Below are positions 44,017 to 53,139 of a stretch of DNA of 64,000 nucleotides, in pieces. A model generated the notes under the pieces. That model did no database searches and had not been told where the DNA came from. It saw only the letters and a list, made by a program, of their open reading frames with translations. A program made the position numbers and the translations under genes. Source of the stretch: Bacillus sp. EB600 (lineage in GTDB: Bacteria; Bacillota; Bacilli; Bacillales; Cytobacillaceae); assembly GCF_024494385.1 (NCBI RefSeq), contig NZ_JAEVLT010000020.1, positions 1-64,000 on the forward strand. The letters run 5' to 3'. Positions within the stretch are counted from its first letter, which is position 1. Each line of letters starts with the position of its first letter.

Positions 44017-45906
44017 CTATTTCTCCTTAAGATAGGGCTGAATATCTTGTAATGCCTGTTGAAGGTCAGACCGTGTTTTTAATTCACTATCGATTTCAAT
44101 TCCCAGTTCAATCATTGTGTCAGCAATCTCCGGACTAATTCCTGTTAGAATTGTCGAGCAGCCTAATAATTTAATCCCTTTAACAATTTTAAATAAATGG
44201 TTAACAACTGCTGTATCAACGAAAGGTACGCCTGAAATATCAATAATTAATTGTTGTGCCTTCAGTTCTTTAACGCGTTGAAGTGTTTTTTCACGGATTT
44301 TTTTGGCGCGATACGTATCAACATTCCCGACAACTGGAAGGATACAAACCCTTTCGGCAATTGGAATGATCGGAACGGATAGTTCATCTACCGTTTCACG
44401 ATGACTTTTTAACAATTCCTCTTTGTAGTTAGCAAAATAAGCAGTGTAGGAATCAATATAAAAATCAATGATATCGTTGACAGTACGCTCTAAAGTAAAG
44501 AACTCCTCCACCGAGAGAGTGTTGTTAGATTCAATATAAAACGCTTTTATGGCATTCCAAATGATCCCTCTTGATGATTGGAACAGCTCCCATGCCAAAT
44601 GGATAGGAAACTCTGTTTTAGCACTCCTCACACCACGTTCCCGGGCAAAATCCATGATATCTTCCATTTTTAGTTGACTAATGTTATCTGCAACAAGCTT
44701 CATTATTGGATTACCGACTGTTTTAAAGCTATCCATCTCACCGTTTTCTTTCAATAGAGAAGTAATGTAGCTTTTATTTTTATTCAAATATTCAATCCAT
44801 TCTTCAGTGTAAAAATGGATATTATTTGTCAAGAAATTTTCCAGTTCAACTTTTGAATCAACTGCTTGGATCATTGAATGACCTCCTATAAATTGGTTGG
44901 AATGTGCTTTGGGGAATGATAGAAAAAAGGTAGTTCCTTGTCCTTCCTCACTTGTGACACGTATTTTGCCGTCGTTTGTCTGGATTGCGTTAAAGACTTG
45001 TGCTAAACCCATTCCTTTACCGTCCTGTTTCAATGTAAAGAATGGTGTGCCTAGCAAACGCAGCTTGTCTTTTGGTATACCAATGCCGGAATCAGAGATA
45101 TTGATGCGAATTTCCTGTAAATCCTCAAACTGTTCAATCATTAAGGTTCCACCTGGAGACATCGCTTCGATTGCATTTTTAATTAAATTAAATAGTGCTT
45201 TCTTTATTTGATCCCTTCTGCCTAAAATGACCGGATTTTCGCTCATAAATTTTTTAATTACATTTATATCATAGAGTTGGTTTTGAAATAAGAGCAAAAT
45301 GGATTCAACTTCCGAACACAAGTTAAAGGTTGTTTGTTTTTCCTGCACAAATTCAGGTTTTGAGACACTCATTAAATCATTTAAAATATGAATAGCACGG
45401 TCTAGTTCACTTTGGGCAATTTGCGTATATTCTTGTTTATACGTTTGCTCAAGCAATTGGAGAAATCCTTTTACGGCGGTCAATGGATTTCGAACCTCGT
45501 GCGCTATGCCGGCAGCCATTTCACCAATTGAGGATAATAGGTGATTATTCCAATTATTGTGATCATGCGAGCTTTGTAAATAGGCGATATTGAACATATA
45601 TAAATGTACTTTATCTAGTTTTTGGTCCTTGAATGTTCGATGAAATAGGAAAAAGTATGGTTGTGAGTCAATGGTTACAATAAAGTCATTAGATCTCCCC
45701 ATAAAGCATTCATGGAGTTTTGTCTTAATTTCATTATTTTTAATACGATGAAAAAGATAGTTTGTATCATTTTCTTCAGAAAGTAACAGCTTTTTCCCTT
45801 CACTATTAACCTTTTGAATCGAACCATCAGGATTTACTTCAATCAAACCGTAAGAGATACTCTGAGTGGTAGGTAAATTAACCAAAGCGACTAGCCTGCC
45901 CTTCAT
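44017..45906 (-). CDS. hybrid histidine kinase fused to RsbR-type STAS module
   Basis: 629 residues. An N-terminal PAS-like region (about 15-110) is followed by HisKA with the phospho-acceptor His136 in GIAHEVRNPLTAVKG. The HATPase_c domain runs from about 195 to 332 (NLIKNAIEA, SDSGIGIP, GKGMGLA). An RsbRD_N-like helical domain spans about 360-500 (ERGVRSAKTEFPIHLAWELF). A STAS domain spans about 515-625, with RsbR-type phosphosites at S558 (DISGVPFVDTAVV) and T597 (SPEIADTMIELG). Sensor kinase and stressosome coantagonist are thus one polypeptide. It overlaps the RsbT-like gene by 29 bases. No response regulator gene is adjacent. Confidence 0.85.
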   Translation of the reverse strand: MKGRLVALVNLPTTQSISYGLIEVNPDGSIQKVNSEGKKLLLSEENDTNYLFHRIKNNEIKTKLHECFMGRSNDFIVTIDSQPYFFLFHRTFKDQKLDKVHLYMFNIAYLQSSHDHNNWNNHLLSSIGEMAAGIAHEVRNPLTAVKGFLQLLEQTYKQEYTQIAQSELDRAIHILNDLMSVSKPEFVQEKQTTFNLCSEVESILLLFQNQLYDINVIKKFMSENPVILGRRDQIKKALFNLIKNAIEAMSPGGTLMIEQFEDLQEIRINISDSGIGIPKDKLRLLGTPFFTLKQDGKGMGLAQVFNAIQTNDGKIRVTSEEGQGTTFFLSFPKAHSNQFIGGHSMIQAVDSKVELENFLTNNIHFYTEEWIEYLNKNKSYITSLLKENGEMDSFKTVGNPIMKLVADNISQLKMEDIMDFARERGVRSAKTEFPIHLAWELFQSSRGIIWNAIKAFYIESNNTLSVEEFFTLERTVNDIIDFYIDSYTAYFANYKEELLKSHRETVDELSVPIIPIAERVCILPVVGNVDTYRAKKIREKTLQRVKELKAQQLIIDISGVPFVDTAVVNHLFKIVKGIKLLGCSTILTGISPEIADTMIELGIEIDSELKTRSDLQQALQDIQPYLKEK

Positions 45907-46297
45907 TTAACCATTTAACTGCCCTGATCCTTGTACCAAGATCGGCCGTGCTCGTAATTTCAAACTCATCCATTAAGCGTTTTACTCCTGATAATCCCAA
46001 GCCTAAACCAGTTTTTGAACGAATTCTATTATTTAAAATTTGATCAAGGTTCAAGATGCCGGGGCCTTGGTCAATTGCGGTTATTTCTATTCCATAGGAT
46101 GGAATAGGTTTTATAAAAAGCTCCCCTTTTTTCGCGTAAAAGACAATGTTACGAGTTAATTCCATTATGGATACAACTAATTTTGTTTGCTGACTTTTAT
46201 TTAAGCCGAAATCATCAGCAACTCTTTTCCCGAGCGTACTTGCCATGTATACATCATCTTCCCGTTCAATAACAATCCTGTACACAGTAGTATCCAA
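45878..46297 (-). CDS. RsbT-like serine/threonine protein kinase (anti-sigma regulatory fold)
   Basis: 139 residues with the GHKL HATPase_c_2 fold. Motifs are the N-box VSIMELTRNIVFYAKKG, the AIDQGPGI Mg/ATP motif, and TGLGLGLSGVKRLMDEF. It resembles RsbT, which phosphorylates RsbR/RsbS STAS proteins and then activates RsbU-type phosphatases. Its overlap with the kinase-RsbR gene implies that the downstream STAS domain is its substrate. No rsbS or rsbU is in this window. Confidence 0.85.
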   Translation of the reverse strand: MDTTVYRIVIEREDDVYMASTLGKRVADDFGLNKSQQTKLVVSIMELTRNIVFYAKKGELFIKPIPSYGIEITAIDQGPGILNLDQILNNRIRSKTGLGLGLSGVKRLMDEFEITSTADLGTRIRAVKWLNEGQASRFG

Positions 46298-46636
46298 TCC
46301 TTTTCTACTAAAAAAATGTTTATTATATTTAATTCTAGCATAATTTTATACGAATTTGCTCATTATTTTTGAAAATGGCAAAAATTCGTTTATTTGTTTC
46401 TTTATATGTGACATTTTTTCTATCTAGGTATAAAATCATAAACTGTTGATTACTTTGGATGTGGTTAATTACTGAAAAGCACAAGCGTCCAGCGACGTTC
46501 TAGTGCTGAACGTGCTTTTCTAACTATGCCTCAATAAGGTGCCACTTTTGTGCTTCATTCAAAATTTCACTAAAGACAAAACTTATGTTTGATTTTAAAC
46601 CTGATTAATGAACATCCTGCCCGGAACTGGAAATGA
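46298..46636. other. intergenic region with a short repeat copy
   Basis: No gene seen. GAAAAGCAC ... GTGCTTTTC (46474-46520) forms a hairpin and contains AAGCGTCCAGCG-type sequence. That sequence resembles the terminal part of the interspersed repeat at 15945-16161 and 23448-23606, so it may be a truncated third copy. Confidence 0.4.
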
Positions 46637-46668
46637 ATAAAAAAAATAGCCCCTAAAAGGAGGAGCTG
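46637..46668 (-). terminator. ypbS terminator
   Basis: On the minus strand AGCTCC / GGGGCT (one wobble) with a short loop is followed by ATTTTTTTTATT, 10 bases after the stop. Confidence 0.65.
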
Positions 46669-46678
46669 GAAATTTCTC

Positions 46679-46936
46679 TTATTGAAGTTTTCTAACGTAT
46701 TCTCTAACCATTTCGGATGTTACACTTTTCCGGGAAGGCACAATCCCTTGCTTAGCCAATTCATTGATCGTGTTTGTTACTGCGTTTATTTTATCAATTG
46801 AAAAAGCTTTCCCTTGCTTACATAATTCAACAGCCTCTTCAATATATAACTCCCTTTTTCGATCGAGAGTTAAAAAATCAGTTATTCTTTTGTTTTGTTT
46901 ATTAACATGGGTTGTAATGTCTTTATGTACACTCAT
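46679..46936 (-). CDS. ypbS: DUF2533 family protein YpbS
   Basis: 85 residues. MSVHKDITTHVNKQNKRITDF, then REYVRKLQ at the end and IEEAVELCKQGKAFSIDKINAVT in the middle, match the DUF2533/YpbS family of bacilli. Function unknown. ATG at 46936 follows GGAGTG; the track-length upstream ATG has none. Monocistronic. Confidence 0.8.
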   Translation of the reverse strand: MSVHKDITTHVNKQNKRITDFLTLDRKRELYIEEAVELCKQGKAFSIDKINAVTNTINELAKQGIVPSRKSVTSEMVREYVRKLQ

Positions 46937-47125
46937 ATTTTCACTCCTATGCATATATATCAATGAAACAAGATGTCGTATTTAATCATACCAATTTTCA
47001 GCTAAATTTAATATAAAGATAAAGACTTTTTAGTTTTCTCTAGCTTTTAAATGAATTATAATAAATTTATACGAAGTTCATGAAATTGTCAAAAATTCAT
47101 TTTGAAGGCTGGAGGAGAGGTTAAC

Positions 47126-47356
47126 ATGCTGAGAATTGGTATATCGAGTGTAGTTAGTTTTATTCTTTTTTATATAGAATCCCTCATTGTTATGCAATTA
47201 AAGGGCGCGTCAACGATTGAAATAGGCGGGATGGCTCCTTTTATTAATATTTGGGCAATGAATTTCTTTTTCGTGTTTGCCATTCTCACACAGGTCGGAA
47301 ATTGGTTTCAAACTAGAGGATTATTCGAACAAACAGATGAGCATAATATTTATTGA
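47126..47356 (+). CDS. small two-helix membrane protein
   Basis: 76 residues with two hydrophobic segments (IGISSVVSFILFYIESLIVM and INIWAMNFFFVFAILTQVG) and a polar C-terminus. No family recognised. ATG follows GGAGGAGAGG and a terminator follows the stop, so the gene is credible. Confidence 0.65.
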   Translation: MLRIGISSVVSFILFYIESLIVMQLKGASTIEIGGMAPFINIWAMNFFFVFAILTQVGNWFQTRGLFEQTDEHNIY

Positions 47357-47382
47357 AAAATCACCTTTTTGGATCCGAAAAT

Positions 47383-47417
47383 CTCCCGGAGTGTACCTAA
47401 CTCCAGGGGGTTTTTTT
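47383..47417 (+). terminator. terminator of the small membrane gene
   Basis: CCCGGAGT / ACTCCAGGG stem followed by GGTTTTTTTG. Confidence 0.75.
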
Positions 47418-47659
47418 GTATTATTTTTACTCCTTTAATTGATTGCCGATTTGTTTATGATTGGTCCATGCTTTTTCTGAATAGCTGTGTTAAACTTGTA
47501 TGTTGATTTCCGCTCCAATCAACATAGTTACAAAGTCAATAATAACTTTTAACACAGACTTCTGAATAAATGTTTCTAAGTTAAGATAATTTTTGAAAAT
47601 GGTTACAAGCAGGCGGTTTAATCATTTTACACATTTATTGAAAATTAGGTATTAAAAAC

Positions 47660-47700
47660 ATTGTATAATTATCGATAAATTAGTATAATAATACATCAAG
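47660..47700 (+). promoter_or_regulatory. argC promoter / candidate AhrC (ArgR) operator
   Basis: TATAAT at 47664-47669 is a good -10. It is overlapped by two AT-rich imperfect palindromes, TTATCGATAA (47669-47678) and GTATAATAATAC (47683-47694), adjacent on one face. Tandem 18-bp ARG boxes over the -10 are usual for arginine operons. A TTGAAA further upstream is spaced 20 bases, longer than ideal. The 47418-47659 stretch shows nothing else. Confidence 0.4.
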
Positions 47701-47723
47701 AGGGCTACAGGGAGATGAAAAAA

Positions 47724-48761
47724 ATGAAAGCAGCTATTATTGGCGGCACAGGATACGGGTCAGCTGAACTGATTCGTTTGATACAAAAACATCCAATTCT
47801 TGAAGTTGGAACCATTATTTCTAACTCACGGGCAGGTACCCGGTTTAGTGACGTTTATCCTCATCTTACAAATATAAATGAACAACCAATGGAATTATTT
47901 GATGCAAATAAAATAAGTGAAAATAATGAAATTGTTTTTCTTGCTACGCCTTCAGGAGTAAGCAGTGAACTTATTCCTCCATTATTTGAAACAGGCTTAA
48001 CATGTATAGATCTTTCCGGTGACCTACGGATCCGCTCGGCAAGTGAATATGAAAAATGGTATAAAAAGTCACCTGCTGAAGAGAAATATTTAAATCTGGC
48101 AGTTTATGGGTTAAGTGAAATTTACGAGGAAAACATAAAAAAAGCTTCACTAATTGCCAATCCTGGTTGTTATCCTACAGCAACATTACTCGGACTTTTA
48201 CCTGTTGTGAAAATGAATATAGCAGATTACAAGTCTATTATTATTGATGCAAAGTCAGGTGTATCTGGTGCAGGACGGGGGCTTTCCATTACATCCCATT
48301 ATGCTGAAATAAATGAAAATATCAGAGCTTATAAGTTAGGTGGCCATCAACATATTCCTGAAATCGAACAAGTTCTTCAAGATGAAAGTGGAAGACCGGT
48401 TACAGTATCCTTTACGACACATCTTGTTCCGATGACAAGAGGGATTATGTGCACAATGTACGTGAACTTAAATGAAGTGATTTCAACGGCTGAAATCATC
48501 GAAAAGTACAAGCGATTTTATCAAAATAATCCATTTGTTCGAATCAGGCCTGAGGGTAACCAGCCTTCAACAAAAGAGGTACTTGGCAGCAATTATTGTG
48601 ATATTGGTTTGTATGTTGATAAAAGAACAGGACGACTCACAATTGTTTCAGTAATAGATAACCTAGTAAAGGGTGCTGCCGGTCAGGCGATTCAAAATGC
48701 AAATATACTTAATGGCTGGGAAGTTCAAACGGGATTAAAAGATATTCCTGTTTATCCATAA
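47724..48761 (+). CDS. argC: N-acetyl-gamma-glutamyl-phosphate reductase
   Basis: 345 residues. NADP-binding GGTGYGSAELIRL at the N-terminus and the catalytic Cys in IANPGCYPTA are clear; HQHIPEIEQ and FTTHLVPMTRGI follow. It makes N-acetylglutamate semialdehyde. ATG at 47724 stands nine bases from GGGAG; the ATG at 47715 is too close. First gene of a seven-gene arg-car operon. Confidence 0.96.
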   Translation: MKAAIIGGTGYGSAELIRLIQKHPILEVGTIISNSRAGTRFSDVYPHLTNINEQPMELFDANKISENNEIVFLATPSGVSSELIPPLFETGLTCIDLSGDLRIRSASEYEKWYKKSPAEEKYLNLAVYGLSEIYEENIKKASLIANPGCYPTATLLGLLPVVKMNIADYKSIIIDAKSGVSGAGRGLSITSHYAEINENIRAYKLGGHQHIPEIEQVLQDESGRPVTVSFTTHLVPMTRGIMCTMYVNLNEVISTAEIIEKYKRFYQNNPFVRIRPEGNQPSTKEVLGSNYCDIGLYVDKRTGRLTIVSVIDNLVKGAAGQAIQNANILNGWEVQTGLKDIPVYP

Positions 48762-48813
48762 GCTGTGTAAGAAGATAAGTACTCTGCCATGAATTTTAAA
48801 GGGGTTGTATAAT

Positions 48814-50046
48814 TTGATACCGACAATATCGAATAACGAAATGGTTATTCTTGAACAAGAAAGTGTGACCTTACCTAAAGGTTTTAAAGCAGGGGGAATG
48901 AGTTGCGGTTTAAAAAAGAACAACAACCTTGACCTTGGCTATATCGTTTCTGATGTACCTGCAACTACAGCAGGAGTATATACAACAAATACCTTTCAAG
49001 CAGCTCCATTGTTCGTTACGCAAGAGAGTATTGCTAAGGAGAAGAAAATCAAGGCTATTATCGTAAATTCCGGCAACGCCAATTCATGTACCGGAGATCA
49101 GGGGATAAAAGATGCCTATGAAATGCAAAAGCAATTTGCAAATGAACTTGGTATAAAAGAGCATTATGTTGCTGTAACTTCAACAGGCGTTATTGGCGAA
49201 CTAATGCCAATGGATAAAATTAAATCAGGAATCAAACAGATTCTTGGAAAAGAAAATGAAGCTGAAAGCAAATTTAAACAAGCCATTTTAACAACTGACA
49301 CTGCACCCAAAAATATTGGTGTGCAAATTAAAATAGACGGTAAAACAATCAGTATTGGTGGTGCTGCAAAGGGGTCGGGGATGATTCATCCCAATATGGC
49401 AACAATGCTGGGCTTTGTTACGACTGATGCAAGTATTGAATATGAAAATTTAGTAACTGCCCTTAAAGACGTTACCAACCAGACCTTTAATATGATCACC
49501 GTTGATGGAGATACAAGTACCAATGATATGGTATTAGTCATGGCCAATGGGATGGCAGGTAATGAACAGTTAACAAAAGGTCATCCGGATTGGAACGTAT
49601 TTGTAAATGGACTGAAAGTGGTATGTGAGGAACTTGCCAAAAAGATTGCTAAAGATGGCGAAGGGGCCACGAAATTAATTGAAGTGCAGGTAAACGGTGG
49701 GAATAGCCTGGCCGATGCACGTGCTGTTGGTAAAGCAATTATCTCTTCCAACTTAGTGAAAACAGCGATTTATGGAACAGACCCAAACTGGGGAAGAATC
49801 ATTTCAGCAATCGGATATAGTGGTGTCCCGGTTGAGCCGAATGCAATTAAGGTTTCGATCGGATCATTTCTTGTATTCGAATCTGGACTGCCTTGTCCAA
49901 TTATTGAATCAGAAGTTAAGGAATATTTAGAACATGATACCATTCAAATCTTGGTGGAATTAAATCAAGGTAACCATAGTGCAACGGCATGGGGATGCGA
50001 TTTAACTTATGATTATATCAAAATTAACGCATCGTACCGTACATGA
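48814..50046 (+). CDS. argJ: ornithine/glutamate N-acetyltransferase
   Basis: 410 residues. ArgJ transfers acetyl between ornithine and glutamate and, if bifunctional, uses acetyl-CoA. The self-cleavage site is in HPNMATMLGFVTTDA (Ala-Thr bond) and the C-terminal end is GCDLTYDYIKINASYRT. The TTG at 48814 is nine bases from AAAGGGG. The first in-frame TTG (48805) touches the ribosome binding site. Confidence 0.93.
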   Translation: MIPTISNNEMVILEQESVTLPKGFKAGGMSCGLKKNNNLDLGYIVSDVPATTAGVYTTNTFQAAPLFVTQESIAKEKKIKAIIVNSGNANSCTGDQGIKDAYEMQKQFANELGIKEHYVAVTSTGVIGELMPMDKIKSGIKQILGKENEAESKFKQAILTTDTAPKNIGVQIKIDGKTISIGGAAKGSGMIHPNMATMLGFVTTDASIEYENLVTALKDVTNQTFNMITVDGDTSTNDMVLVMANGMAGNEQLTKGHPDWNVFVNGLKVVCEELAKKIAKDGEGATKLIEVQVNGGNSLADARAVGKAIISSNLVKTAIYGTDPNWGRIISAIGYSGVPVEPNAIKVSIGSFLVFESGLPCPIIESEVKEYLEHDTIQILVELNQGNHSATAWGCDLTYDYIKINASYRT

Positions 50047-50055
50047 GGTGAAATG

Positions 50056-50862
50056 ATGAAATACATTGTGATTAAATGGGGCGGCAGTGTCCTTGAAAAA
50101 TTACCGAAAACTTTTTATAAAGATGTTGTTACACTACACCAATCAGGCGAATGGATCCCCATTATCGTTCATGGCGGAGGCCCTCTTATTACTGAACTAT
50201 TACAAAAATTAAATGTAGAAACCAAGTTTGTAAATGGCCTTCGGGTAACAAGTCAACAAGTATTAGATATTGTTGAAATGGTGTTGAGCGGGGCAGTCAA
50301 TAAACAAGTCGTCAGAAAGATTATGGAAGCAGGTGGAAATGCTTTCGGAGTAAGCGGTGTTGATGGCAGTTTGCTAAAAGCAAGGCCGACAGAGGCTTCC
50401 GAAACATTAGGATATGTTGGCGAGGTTGTCGAAGTCAACCATCTGCTGATTGAAGGAATTATAAATCAAGGTTATATACCGGTTATTTCTCCAGTAGGGA
50501 TTGGCGAAGGCGGGCAGCGGTATAACATTAACGGTGATGTTGCTGCATCGGCCATCGCAAAAGCACTAGGTGCTAATCTTTGTTTTATCAGCGATATACC
50601 GGGAATTATGGTAGAAAAGGACGGTAAAAAGACGAAGCTCGCGAAAGTTTCAAAGTCAGAGGTTGAAGAATTGATTAACAATCAAACTATATGGGGCGGA
50701 ATGATCCCAAAAGTAAAAGCGGCAATCGATGGACTTGTTCATAATATACCCGAGGTTGGGATAGTTAATGGATTTGAGGAAAATAGTTTATTGGATTATA
50801 CAAATGGTATAGATGTGGGAACAAAAATTGTTTTAGACGAGGTGTTTAGTAATGACAAATAA
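50056..50862 (+). CDS. argB: acetylglutamate kinase
   Basis: 268 residues of the amino-acid kinase fold: IKWGGSVLEK, IIVHGGGPLITELL, INGDVAASAIAKALGA and GGMIPKVKAAIDGL. It phosphorylates N-acetylglutamate. GAGGTG overlaps the argJ stop; two ATGs in a row allow a start at 50053 or 50056. Its 3' end overlaps argD by 11 bases. Confidence 0.95.
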   Translation: MKYIVIKWGGSVLEKLPKTFYKDVVTLHQSGEWIPIIVHGGGPLITELLQKLNVETKFVNGLRVTSQQVLDIVEMVLSGAVNKQVVRKIMEAGGNAFGVSGVDGSLLKARPTEASETLGYVGEVVEVNHLLIEGIINQGYIPVISPVGIGEGGQRYNINGDVAASAIAKALGANLCFISDIPGIMVEKDGKKTKLAKVSKSEVEELINNQTIWGGMIPKVKAAIDGLVHNIPEVGIVNGFEENSLLDYTNGIDVGTKIVLDEVFSNDK

Positions 50863-52039
50863 TCCTGGAGTCACCACAGTTTCACCACTTATGGCAACAT
50901 ACGCCCGCTTCCCAATTACTTTGGTAAAAGGAAAAGGAAGCTATGTGTGGGATGATCAAGGGAAAAAATATTTAGATTTTACCTCAGGAATCGCCACCTG
51001 TAATTTAGGGCATGTACCGGATGTCGTAAAAGTAAAGCTTGAAGAGCAACTGCAAAGTTTGTGGCATTGTTCAAACCTTTATCATATACAAAATCAGGAA
51101 GAACTAGCAGGACTGCTGGTTGCAAATAGCTGTGGTGACCAAGTGTTTTTTTGTAACAGCGGTGCGGAAGCCAATGAGGCGGCAATTAAAATTGCAAGAA
51201 GGTATGCCCAAAAGGTTAAGGGTACAGATCAATACTTGGTTGTTACCTTCAAGCAATCATTTCATGGACGAACAATGGCAACATTGTCGGCAACGGGTCA
51301 AGAAAAAATTCAAAAAGGTTTTTATCCATTAGTGTCAGGATTTCAATACCTTGCTTATAATGATTTTGCATCTTTAGATCTTCTTGCTGAACTTAAACCG
51401 GCAGCGGTTCTGCTTGAACTGATTCAAGGGGAGGGTGGAGTAATTCCAGCCGATCCAGAATGGGTGAAAAAGCTTGAAACTATTTGCAAAGAGAATGATA
51501 TCCTCTTGATGGTAGATGAAATTCAAACGGGAATGGGAAGAACAGGAACACTGTTTTCCTATGAGCAATATGACATTGACCCAGATGTTATAAGTCTAGC
51601 CAAAGGTCTCGGCTCAGGCTTGCCAATTGGGGCAATCATTGCGAAGGAAAGGGTCGCTAAAGCATTTGATCCGGGAAGCCATGGAAGCACATTTGGGGGA
51701 AATCCGTTTGTAACTGCAGCAGGAGTGGCGACAGTTACTCATATTGTTTCGAGCAATTTATTAAACCACGTAAATGAGATCGCAGCTTACTTAGATGCTA
51801 AGTTGGAAAATTTGAAAACAAAGTTTGACTTTATTAAAGAAGTTCGCGGTAAAGGACTCTTAAAAGGAATGGTTGTTGAAGTGAACGCAGCAGACATTGT
51901 TCAAAAGGCAATCACAAATCAACTGCTTATTTTAACTGCAGGGCCTAGTGTTGTCCGTATTTTGCCGCCGCTGACAGCTACAAAAGAAGAAATTGATGAG
52001 TTTGCAGATATATTGGAAAATGTTTTCCAAAGTATATAG
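50852..52039 (+). CDS. argD: acetylornithine aminotransferase
   Basis: 395 residues, class III PLP transaminase. FFCNSGAEANEAAIKIARRY, the Lys-bearing SLAKGLGSGLPIGA, and DEIQTGMGRTGTLF are visible. It converts N-acetylglutamate semialdehyde to N-acetylornithine. ATG follows GAGGTG inside argB. Confidence 0.95.
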   Translation: MTNNPGVTTVSPLMATYARFPITLVKGKGSYVWDDQGKKYLDFTSGIATCNLGHVPDVVKVKLEEQLQSLWHCSNLYHIQNQEELAGLLVANSCGDQVFFCNSGAEANEAAIKIARRYAQKVKGTDQYLVVTFKQSFHGRTMATLSATGQEKIQKGFYPLVSGFQYLAYNDFASLDLLAELKPAAVLLELIQGEGGVIPADPEWVKKLETICKENDILLMVDEIQTGMGRTGTLFSYEQYDIDPDVISLAKGLGSGLPIGAIIAKERVAKAFDPGSHGSTFGGNPFVTAAGVATVTHIVSSNLLNHVNEIAAYLDAKLENLKTKFDFIKEVRGKGLLKGMVVEVNAADIVQKAITNQLLILTAGPSVVRILPPLTATKEEIDEFADILENVFQSI

Positions 52040-52056
52040 AGAAAGGCAGTGAAATT

Positions 52057-53139
52057 GTGAAACACGGATATCTTACTTTGGAAACCGGGGAAATATTTGA
52101 AGGGGTTTTAATTGGTGCTAGTAAGGATTCTTTCGGAGAAGTTGTCTTTAATACAAGTATGACCGGGTACCAAGAAATCATTACAGATCCCTCATATGCT
52201 GGGCAAATTATCACTTTTTGTTATCCGATTATTGGCAGTTACGGTATTAATACAAAAGATGATGAGAGTATTGATCCTGCTTTGTCAGGAGTCATTATCG
52301 GGGATTTATGTGAAACCCCAAGCCATTATCAATCCATTCAAAGGTTTTCTGAAAAACTAACACAAGCTGGCGTTTCAGGTCTGGCTGGAGTAGATACACG
52401 GTTACTTGTAAAAACGATTCGCAACCGAGGTACAGTAAAGGGGATTATCAGCGAGCAAACGATGGAACAAACAGCTTTTGCTGCTTTTCCAGAAAGTCCG
52501 TTTTGGGTTAATAAGGTATCAACGAAAAAAGTCACTACTTATACTAATCCAGGCCCTCACGTGGTATTAATGGACTTTGGCTATAAAAAGTCCATTTTGA
52601 ATGCACTTTTAGAGGAGAATTGCTCCGTAACGGTTGTGCCATATAATACCCCATTTGAAAAAGTAAAATCTTTATCACCAGACGGAGTATTGCTTTCCAA
52701 CGGACCTAGTGATCCGATGGAGCTGAAACAATGGTTTCCTGAGATTAAAAAGATTAGTAAACATTATCCAACACTAGGAATTTGCCTGGGCCACCAATTA
52801 ATTGCGCTGGCATTTGGTGCGAAAACAACAAAATTAGCTTACGGACATCGAGGCGCAAATCATCCGGTTAAGGAACTGATGACCGGTAAAGTGAAAATTA
52901 CCGCCCAAAATCATGGGTATGTTGTCGTTGACGATAGTATTGATACAAGCGAATTTGAGATAACCTACCGAAATGTAAATGATCATTCGATTGAAGGGCT
53001 AAAACACATAAAGTATCCGATTCAAACTGTGCAATTCCATCCAGAGGCACATCCGGGACCAAGCGATACCGCTTATATCTTAAAAGAGTTTGTCAGCCAA
53101 ATTACTTCATTGGGAGAGACACGTTATGCCATTACGTAA
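52057..53139 (+). CDS. carA: carbamoyl-phosphate synthase, glutaminase (small) subunit
   Basis: 360 residues. The N-terminal CPSase small-chain domain ([22 protein letters not shown]) is followed by a class I glutamine amidotransferase with the nucleophile Cys in [15 protein letters not shown] and the His-x-Glu in [10 protein letters not shown]. It delivers ammonia to CarB. The location inside the arginine operon marks it as the arginine-specific enzyme (distinct from pyrAA). GTG start. Confidence 0.94.
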   Translation: MKHGYLTLETGEIFEGVLIGASKDSFGEVVFNTSMTGYQEIITDPSYAGQIITFCYPIIGSYGINTKDDESIDPALSGVIIGDLCETPSHYQSIQRFSEKLTQAGVSGLAGVDTRLLVKTIRNRGTVKGIISEQTMEQTAFAAFPESPFWVNKVSTKKVTTYTNPGPHVVLMDFGYKKSILNALLEENCSVTVVPYNTPFEKVKSLSPDGVLLSNGPSDPMELKQWFPEIKKISKHYPTLGICLGHQLIALAFGAKTTKLAYGHRGANHPVKELMTGKVKITAQNHGYVVVDDSIDTSEFEITYRNVNDHSIEGLKHIKYPIQTVQFHPEAHPGPSDTAYILKEFVSQITSLGETRYAIT

